From Diphasiastrum complanatum (taxonomy: Eukaryota; Streptophyta; Lycopodiopsida; Lycopodiales; Lycopodiaceae), in the NCBI GenBank assembly GCA_029204225.1, contig CM055110.1:44656749-44720748 (forward strand): a stretch of 64,000 nt of DNA, written 5' to 3'. Positions within the stretch are counted from its first letter, which is position 1; the number at the start of each line of letters is the position of its first letter. This document shows positions 56,755-64,000 of the stretch, piece after piece. Under the pieces are notes generated by a model, which saw only the letters and a list, made by a program, of their open reading frames with translations, ran no database searches and was not told the DNA's origin. The position numbers and the translations under genes are program-made.

Positions 56755-58467
56755 TGGCAAATCTAACGTACAACTATCTACAATTCCAAGACCATATCTT
56801 AACTTAAAAAATGGATCTTTGGATAATGGCTTGGTTAAGATATCAGCTATGCATTCGGATGATGGTACATGATGTAGTTGCACCTCCTTGGATTGTACCT
56901 TTTCCCTCACAAAGTGGTGAGCTATCTCAATATGCTTTGTTCTAGCATGGAAGATAGGATTGGAAGCAATTTGTTGAGAATTGATTGATTGTCACAATAT
57001 ATGTAAGGGATCTCCTCGGCCTTTAGCACATGTAGCTCTATCAAGAGTCTTCTTAGCCATAGGAGCTCTTCAGTTGTTGAAGTCAATGCCTTGTACTCGG
57101 CTTCACAAGAAGATAGTGAGATAGTATCTTGCTTTTTGGAAAGCCAAGATATTACTCCTCCACAAAGGAATGTTGCAAATGCACTAATAGACTTTATATC
57201 CATCTTGTCACCTGCAAAATCTGAATCCGAGTAGGCTCTTAAGTGCAAGTTAGGTCCTTCATAAAGTATGCCAAAAAAATCTAGTACTCCAAAACATATC
57301 TAAGCACTCTCTTGGCACTTTTCCAATGATGCACAAAACGAGCTTGCATTATTTGACTCAACTTGCTTACACAAAAACTTAAGTCAGGTCTAGTGATGGC
57401 TAAATAGATTAGGGAGCCTATAAGCTTTCTAAAGAGGGTGATGTCCTCAAAGGATGCTTCATCACCTTCATTAGTTGCTTTCACAACATGCTCCATAGGG
57501 GTGTCAATCCCCTTACAATCTTTCATACCAAACTTTTCAAGTATGGAAGTAGCATACTTTGATTGACTTATGAAAGTACAATTGCTACTTCTAGACATTT
57601 CTATCCCAAGTATAAACTTTAGGAAGCCTAGATCTACCATCTTGAACTCACTAGATAAATCAACTTTTACTTTGCTTATGCCTTCATCATCATTTCTTGT
57701 CATAATGATATCGTCAACATAACACACCAAAATGATGATCTTTCCTTCATTATATTTGAAATATAAAGAAGGTTCATAAGCACTTAGTACAAAGCCAAGG
57801 GAATAGAGAAAATCATGCAACCTAGAGTACCAAGCTCTAGGTGCTTGCTTCAAGCCATATAGGCTCTTCCTTAAGTAGCACACTTTTTGCTCCTCACCAA
57901 CCTTGATGAAGCCCTCAGGTTGCATCATGTAGATTTCCTCTTCCAAGAAGCCATTCAATCGGGTTTGTCAAGATCATCAATGCACAATGGGTTAGATCCA
58001 TTAGACAAGCTTTTAGCAAATTGCGACTCATCAAAAAGTACATCCTTGCTTACCTTTACTTTCTTGGATATAGGATCATATATCCTATAGCCCTTGCTAT
58101 TTTTTCCATAGCCAACAAAAATCCCTTCGAAGGAGGTAGCATCTTCCTTCCTTCTTGTCTCCAAAGGGATGTGGACATAACAAATACATCCAAAAATTTT
58201 AAAATCTTTTACATTGGGTTTCTTACCAAACAAAGCTTGATAAGGTGAGATCCCATCAATAGCACTACTAGGAAGTCTATTACACAAGTAATTAGCACAT
58301 GTTATAGCTTCTCCCCAGAATGAGATGGGAAGTGACGCATCGAGTCTTAAAGACTTTGCACATTCACATAGACTCCTATTTTTCCTCTCGGCCACTCCAT
58401 TTTGTTGGGGGGTGTAGGAACAAGTGCATTGCAATTTAATGCCATTGATCTCACAAAAGTCTTTCAT
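56755..58467 (-). pseudogene. Copia J integrase C-terminus, RT and RNase H
   Basis: 58467-57955 reads QQNGVAERKNRSLCECAK (catalytic glutamate kept), FWGEAITCANYLCNRLP, and the C-terminal GYRIYDPISKKVKVSKDVLF. The frame then jumps at about 57955 to the polymerase MNGFLEEEIYMMQPEGFIKV, LYGLKQAPRAWYSRL and the active site YVDDIIMTRN, then LIYLAITRPDLSFCVSKL. RNase H (57248 to about 56755) ends with ARTKHIEIAHHFVREK and IADILTKPL. The polymerase N-terminus is missing at the jump. A stop near 57270 separates RNase H. Confidence 0.9.
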
Positions 58468-58499
58468 TTTATTGGAGGTGTACTATCACATCTTAGTGC

Positions 58500-58935
58500 T
58501 TTGATGGAAGTACTAAGTTGCTTCTCAACTAGAGACTTGAACTTAATAAAGCTTCATTGTACAAGACTTTTCTTTGATAGTAACTCAATCCATGTGAATC
58601 TAGTACAATCATCTATAAAAGTTACATACATCAAGGCACCTCCATTACTTGCATGTGAAAAACTATGTACAAGTGATAGGCGTCTTACCATCAGGTAGCT
58701 CAACCAAGTCCCACGTTTTGTTCTTCGATATAGCCTCCATTTATGTCTCCATAGCTGCATGCAACTCCTTGTGTTCCTTTGTTTTGTTGAAAGTTTTAGG
58801 TTCTTGAGCCGTTAAGATGGATCCCATTAGGGCTAGATTCATCTCTAATCTTGTAGGAGGTTTTCGATTTCTACTTGATCTTCTAAGCTCTCCCTGCTCA
58901 CTAGATTCGAGAGTATCTCCCTTCTTTGCACCATC
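58500..58935 (-). pseudogene. Displaced Copia J linker joined to integrase core
   Basis: On the minus strand, 58915-58680 reads GELRRSSRNRKPPTRLEMNL and AISKNKTWDLVELPDGKTPI, which in Copia elements lies after integrase and before polymerase. It is followed directly (58665-58560) by the integrase core SNGGALMYVTFIDDCTRFTW with the second catalytic aspartate, then KALRCD near 58500. The segment order is therefore wrong. One in-frame stop interrupts the linker. Confidence 0.8.
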
Positions 58936-59177
58936 CTCTTATGAGAAGCTTTCAACACACAGCACTGTGCTTCCATGGAGATCACAAAACCCAATTTGAT
59001 ACACATTATTTGCACAACCTTAAAAGTTATCGACGAAAACAAAATCTCAAACTAAGCACTATATTTTAGGCCTGCTTTTTCTTTCAAATCTATTACAACA
59101 AACAATTGCTTCCATATTCGCAGCATTATGTAAAACTATTGAATGCTTTACTTATCGATTACCAGGAAGCAGAATAG
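58936..59177. other. Short anonymous spacer
   Basis: AT-rich, between Copia J and the SMAP1-like gene. It may contain that gene's 3' UTR. Confidence 0.4.
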
Positions 59178-59363
59178 CTACGCAATGTCTGAGTCGTCAA
59201 AGTTGTCCTCGAAGCTATTAAAAAACCTGCATCGAAGGGTTCGGCGTCGATGGTACCCTCTCCTAGCGAGTCCAGGAATCGTCATCGCCATACACGTCCA
59301 TGCTCGCCCCCACAACGGCTTCCTCCAATTCGCCACCATACACCAGAACGGCTTTATCGGCAT
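59178..59363 (-). pseudogene. SMAP1: SMALL ACIDIC PROTEIN 1-like gene with three frame slips
   Basis: Plant SMAP1 is an acidic protein of about 62 residues with a conserved Phe/Asp-rich C-terminus, linked to responses to the auxin analogue 2,4-D. Here the minus strand starts at ATG 59363 (MPIKP). It then reads ELEEAVVGASMDVYGDDD in a second frame, FLDSLGEGTIDAEPFDAG in a third, and FFNSFEDNFDDSDIA before TAG (59180-59178) in the first frame again. Each change of frame is a step of minus one; the last falls in a run of six T. Allowing for three lost bases gives about 62 residues. It is either a recent pseudogene or an intact gene with homopolymer errors in the assembly. The block is CpG-rich compared with the transposons around it. 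Identification is from the C-terminal motif and size. Confidence 0.55.
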
Positions 59364-59802
59364 TCACTTAGCTTATAGCCCCCGATCCCTACCTGCCCCT
59401 TGTTGCAACCTTAAGGATCATGAGCAAAATACTCAATAGTCAAGATCTTTAATTACCAGAAAAATAAATCCAGGATGCTGATCAAAGATATTTAGCACCA
59501 TTCATGCTTGATATACTATACATTTAAAGTAAGGGAACTGTACGCTTATGTAGAATCGAGTATTTTTTGACCTATTAAGAGAGTCAACATGCAAAGATCC
59601 ATGTTCGCATAAACAGAAAACAAAAAGATAATAAATTAATGAATTAGCCACAGGAGATTGAATAGTTATAAAAATACACTTTTGCAAGCCAGTAATGCCA
59701 TAGATAATAGAAATTATTTTTCTGTAAAGATGGGGGTAGGCTTGCTTCAACTCTGAAAACTACGATAAATTCTTGCTTCGCCCAACCTATTTCTCTCATT
59801 AG
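59364..59802. other. Upstream region of the SMAP1-like gene
   Basis: No gene or repeat recognised. It would hold the promoter if the SMAP1-like gene is active. Confidence 0.4.
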
Positions 59803-60320
59803 GTCCATTCAAGCCTATGTGGCAGAGCCTGGGTGGCTTGCCACACAAGCCCATGGTAAGCCTATGTGGCATCTGCAACATGCTTGCATGGCATACATGA
59901 GGCCTATGCCATGGCTATGTGGTTTGCCATGCAAGCCTATGGTACACCTACATGGCTTGCCACATGTCAGCTTTCGAGCCCACCTCTCTATCTCTCTCTC
60001 TCTGGGTCCAGTCAGACCTACATGGTAGAGCTCAGTTGGCTTGCCGCACAAGCCTATGGTAAGCCTATGGCTTGCCATGTGGCAAACCCGAAGCTTGCAT
60101 GATTTGGCAGACCTACGTGGCTTGCCATGTGGCAACCTATTATAGGCTTGGTAGATACTAGGCCTATGTGGCCTACTACACAGGCCTATGGTAGCCATGT
60201 GGCAAGCCACACAAGCCTATGGTAGGCCTATGTGGCTTGCCACATGGCTAGTTCCATGCCTACATGGTTTTCCACTTGGCAACCTACGTGGCTTGCCATG
60301 TGGCAACTTTTGAGCCCCAA

Positions 60321-60356
<36 letters not shown>

Positions 60357-60645
60357 GTCCACTTAGACCTATGTGGCAGAGAATGGTTGGCTTGCCAGGT
60401 AAGCCTATGTTAGAACTACATGGCTTGCCACGTGGCAAACCCCAAGCTTGCATGACTTGCCATGGGGTAGGCCTACATGGCTTGCCACATGGCAACCTAC
60501 GACAGGCTTAGTAAATAGCAGACCTATGACATGCCTATGTGGTCTGCTACACAAGCCTATGGTAGTCCTACTTGGCAAGTCCCAAACCTACATGGTTTTA
60601 CACATGGCAAGCCTATATAGTTTGCCATGTGGCAACTTTCGAGCC

Positions 60646-60726
<81 letters not shown>
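59803..60726. repeat. 352-bp tandem repeat rich in TTGCCACATGGCAA
   Basis: Units start at 59803 (shortened), 60005 and 60357. Each opens with GTCCANTNAGACCTA-like sequence and closes with TTTCGAGCCCC (or TTTTGAGCCCC) plus a CT tract (59985-60002, 60325-60354, 60649-60726). Inside each unit the near-palindrome TTGCCACATGGCAA or TTGCCATGTGGCAA and the word AAGCCTATGGTA recur many times. Frames open through it are repeat translation. Confidence 0.9.
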
Positions 60727-60730
<4 letters not shown>

Positions 60731-60999
60731 CAAAACATCTACACACATGCACTGGTCAAAACTTACAACGACTGCAACTGCTTCATGTAAAGAATTCATG
60801 TAAAGAAGATATTTAAGTCGAAAGAACAATGAAAATAGTATTCTTCACACACACATTCAATCAACGTTGATTACACACAGACATACACACACTACATCAC
60901 AACTATGCATAGACATACACACACATATACATACACCCTACACATAGCATTACATACATTCAACATAGATATATATGAGAAAACAATCCACAATCAGCC
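60727..60999. repeat. CA-rich tract
   Basis: Clustered ACACAC and ACATACAC words at 60845-60960. No gene. Confidence 0.7.
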
Positions 61000-61790
61000 T
61001 CAAATTTTTCCAAAGGATCGAATTTTTCCGAAGGATCGAACTTTTCCGACCCAACGTTGAGCTTGGCAAAGAAGGATTTCTTGACCCTGGATCGGATCGA
61101 GGCGGATTTATTCCGACCCTTTGAATATTTTCCGACCCAGAGTAAAATCCAACCCTTTGTATATTTTTGACCCTTTGTACTGTCAACTCAGAATTTTTCA
61201 GAGGACTCAAATTTTTCTAAGGACTCGAATATTTCCAAAGACTCAAATCCAAAGACTCGAATTTTTCCAAAGAATCGAATTCTTCCAAAGACCTGAAATT
61301 TTTCAAAGACTTAAAGTTTTCCAAAGACTCGAATTTTCCAAAGGATCGAATTCTTCCGACCCAACATTGAGCTTGGCAAAGAAGGATTTTCTGACCCTAG
61401 ATCAGATCGAATTGAGGCGGATTTATTCCGAACCTTTGTATTGTCAACTCATAATTTTTCTAAAGGCTCAAATTTTTTCAAAGATTTGAATGTTTCCGAA
61501 GACTCGAATTTTTTTGAAGACTCGAATTTTTTTTAAGGATCGAATTTTTCCAAAGACTCGGAATATTTCTGACCAATAGTATCGGATTTTACAAGGGGTC
61601 GGATTTTATACATTGGGTCGAAAAGTAACGTAGTATCGAAAAATATACAAAGGTTCAAAAATTTATACTGGGGTGAAAATATGCACATGGGTCGGATTTA
61701 TCAGACCTAATTCTACCCGATCCAGGGTCGAAAAATTTCTTTTTGACAAGGATGACATTGGGTCGAAAAAAATCTGACACTGGATTTTTT
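61000..61790. repeat. Array of GATCGAATTTTTCC and GACTCGAA words
   Basis: Variants of TCCAAAGACTCGAATTTT recur every 16-20 bp, with two longer phrases repeated (61040-61110 and 61345-61440, both with CCCAACNTTGAGCTTGGCAA). The right end shifts to GGGTCGAAAAA words. Frames at 61121-61489 and similar are repeat translation (for example FQRLEFFQR). Confidence 0.88.
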
Positions 61791-62039
61791 GACCTTCTTA
61801 AAAATTCGAGGCTTCTTTTTCTGGGTTTTGTACAAGCTTTAGGATGCTCATTATTGAGGCTGAGCATCAAATTCCAACAAAACACACATGCATGAACAAC
61901 ATATTCACTCTGAACTGTGGGCTGCCCATTAACAGACATTTGCAAACACAGATTGTCAACTTTTTATACGATACTCCCTGTGTTATTGTTGAACATGGTT
62001 AAATTTTGACCCCTACTATGGCCGAGATGTGTGAGATAT

Positions 62040-62330
62040 GTTAAATATTCGAGATGCGAGATGTGCGAGATCGGCCACCATCCAAATCATCGGTCGTCAC
62101 CCAGATCGTGGTCGGCCACCTAGATCCACACCATATTTGTATGATCATTGGCCGTCCACCCGAACCATTGGCAGCCACACAAAATTTTGGCTAATTGTCA
62201 CTGACAACTTTTGACCCAAACCATTGACCTTCGACCCAAACCATCGGTCGTAACCCAAATTGTCGGCCGTCAGTCGTCCATTGCTCGTCGCCTTCCATTG
62301 CCCGTCGGCCATTTCTTGGCTTGACCGAAA
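62040..62330. repeat. Degenerate CGGTCGTC/GGCCACC repeat
   Basis: The phrases ATCGGTCGTCACCCAGATCG, GGTCGGCCACC, GGCCGTCCACCC and CCCAAACCAT recur at about 30-35-bp spacing. Possibly an old minisatellite; no coding content. Confidence 0.55.
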
Positions 62331-62599
62331 ATTGTATACTCATTTGGCCTTGACATATCATGAATCGTTCATCTCTGATGCCAGTTTTGTGAGCCAGAAT
62401 TGGTAAAAAATGATTCAAATCAAAAACCCAAATCTGTAAAGGGAAAAAAAAACCCCTAAACTTGGCTGAAGTTGTTTTCAAAAGGCAGCATCAGGCATGA
62501 GAAACTCTAGCATGAAGGCGACCACGAAGCACAAATTAAGGACTCATGAGCTACATACATACCTAAGTTGTAAGCACAATTAGAAGCCCTGCAGACTTA

Positions 62600-63088
62600 T
62601 TGTTAGACTTACTTTTTGGTGTTCTTTGTGCAGGCTTTTTCGCTGCACCTACTGGCAAAAATCATCAGTCGAGAGGAGGTGTTATAGCGAGATTGATAGT
62701 AGCAGTAATTCTCTTAGCAATTTTGAGATGTACATATCTTTTATATAAAAGAAGAGATGGAGTTCTGCTCCTCCTCCGTTGTGTATTATCAGCAATTTCT
62801 ATCTTTTATGGTCTCAAGATACAGATAACAACTTTAAGGTTCCACTATATGTATTCTATCCTTCGACATCTTTGTCTTGCTCTTACATTGTATCTACCTT
62901 GCCTCATTGAACAAGGCGTAGTACCCGTGGCTCTCGATACTAAGAATATTGTGATTTTGGGGCTACCGCTTATCAACTGTAGGATCAACTTGCTCAAAAA
63001 TTGTAGACTATTACAATGTTCACCTAATTTTCATCAATCAAACTATGAATTCTTTCTGAAATCCAGTTTTTACTATCTTTATGCTTAA
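62600..63088 (+). other. Unassigned open frame, possibly hydrophobic
   Basis: A 162-residue open frame with hydrophobic stretches (VIARLIVAVILLAILRCTYL). A good splice acceptor (TTCTTTGTGCAG) precedes GCTTTTTCGCTGCACC at 62634, so an exon could begin there. I recognise no family, and the composition is also compatible with chance in AT-rich DNA. No start-codon context or partner exon is visible. Confidence 0.2.
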
Positions 63089-63479
63089 GGAATAGAGAAC
63101 TATAATAAAAATTTCTTCGTAATTCATAAACGTATTTTGGATGAGAGGACGTTGATTTTTGTCTTCAAATAAAAAAACGAAGTTGATCACAAACGCGTTG
63201 TGTATGGTAGCTTAAGTTGAATGTTGTTTATCATGGTAATGTTTTCGTCTCTTTATTGCAAATGGACCAAATTGTAGCTAATTTTTGTTCACAAAGCTCA
63301 AACAAAATCATGTGATCGCTTTTACATCTATTGGCGCGTTTGCTTTTAATAAGCCTTCGCAACAATCAAATTAGGACAGATATACATTGTTGTTAGTCGC
63401 GGATAGTATCCTTATATTGTCCCAAAACGGACTTGAACATCACTTCAAAACTCTAACTCATCAGGTAGGATGATTTTGT

Positions 63480-63610
63480 GTTCCGACCTCCGACCTGACC
63501 CGACCCGACCAAGGGTCGAAAAATTTCGACCCGACCCAACCTGACCAAGGAGTTGGATTTTTTTACCATTGGGTCAGAAAATTGAGTCGGATGTGGGTGG
63601 ATCCTCATGA
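63480..63610. repeat. GACCCGACC-rich block with a perfect hairpin
   Basis: Contains repeated CCGACCTG/GACCCGACC words and the hairpin GGGTCGAAAAATTTCGACCC (9-bp arms). It uses the same GGGTCGAAAA word as the array ending at 61790. Confidence 0.75.
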
Positions 63611-63939
63611 TGAAGGTACTCATAGTTGCCAGTTTTCCTCTACAAAACTCGAGATTAAGGCATAAAAAATTTAACAAAAAAAATTTCATGTTAATTTTTT
63701 TGAAAAAGCTACCGATTTCATTCTTGGATTATTCAGACTCTCTCAAACACCGAGTGGAGGTACTCGGGAGGAGTTGGGACTGGGAGTAGTTTTAAACCTT
63801 GAATCTGAGAATGAATAGAGAGGGAGTTTATTAAAAACGAAAAAGTTATAGTACCAAAAAAAGCACAAGATAGGGTGATAATTGATAAAGTTTTCTAGAG
63901 CGGGGGTGGGAGGTAGGAGGGCACCTCAATAACTCGAAT

Positions 63940-64000
63940 ATTTGGACGAACTCGACAAATTTTTGGACGAACTCGATTTCTGGGACGAACTCGACTTTTG
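63940..64000. repeat. GGACGAACTCGA short tandem repeat
   Basis: Three copies of GGACGAACTCGA at about 20-bp spacing run to the window edge and probably continue beyond it. Confidence 0.75.

Larger units (their letters stand above)
55885..58935 (-). mobile_element. Copia J, rearranged, minus strand
   Basis: 3' LTR 55885-56745, purine tract next to it, then RNase H, polymerase and integrase in the expected minus-strand order up to 58700. Upstream of the integrase is a segment that should lie between integrase and polymerase (58930-58680). No gag, protease or 5' LTR is present. The 5' LTR of Copia M resembles this LTR in style but is too different to be its partner. Confidence 0.82.

Overview
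The window looks like nuclear DNA from a land plant with a large, repeat-filled genome. A plant-type autophagy kinase gene (ATG1) is split by introns of up to at least 12 kb that are full of retrotransposons. Copia elements use the initiator-tRNA-Met primer site and Ty3 elements a tRNA-Asp-like site. Long (CT)n tracts are common and the base composition is AT-rich. A fern or another large-genome non-model plant is my best guess; the sequence does not prove it. Only two host genes are supported: ATG1 on the minus strand (24342 to 12091, running off the left edge) and a small SMAP1-like gene on the minus strand (59363-59178) that contains three single-base frame slips.

Layout. 1-4.1 kb: a decayed LINE on the plus strand (ORF1, endonuclease, reverse transcriptase) with a foldback duplication at its catalytic YADD box. 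4.83-9.93 kb: a complete-ended Copia element (element A, minus strand, 5-bp target duplication) that has lost its protease. 10.1-10.5 kb: a Copia gag-protease scrap. 12.1-24.3 kb: ATG1 exons 7 to 1. Intron 6 holds a non-coding LTR element (element B, 12928-16604) and intron 4 a MITE-like insertion (20648-21287). 24.3-28 kb: the ATG1 upstream region and anonymous DNA.

28-38 kb: two copies of a 1.0-1.1 kb repeat made of imperfect hairpin modules, broken Copia pieces, and a Ty3 5' end on the minus strand (element K). 37.3-55.9 kb: a Ty3 element (element E, plus strand) broken up by later insertions. These are a gag-only LTR element (F, 40470-47436, 5-bp target duplication) and a block of three minus-strand fragments (H, M and I, 49848-54879). 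55.9-58.9 kb: a rearranged minus-strand Copia (element J). 59.2-64 kb: the SMAP1-like gene, then satellite-like arrays of short palindromic words.

How it works together: this is mainly a record of nested retrotransposition around a gene that apparently still reads correctly. All seven visible ATG1 exons are intact, with consensus splice sites and matching phases, although the two largest introns hold 3.7-5.1 kb elements. The most interesting signals are three stem-loops with compensatory changes in non-coding element B, the foldback inside the LINE, a Ty3 gag carrying two pairs of zinc knuckles, the 24-bp coding minisatellite of F, and the scrambled order of J.
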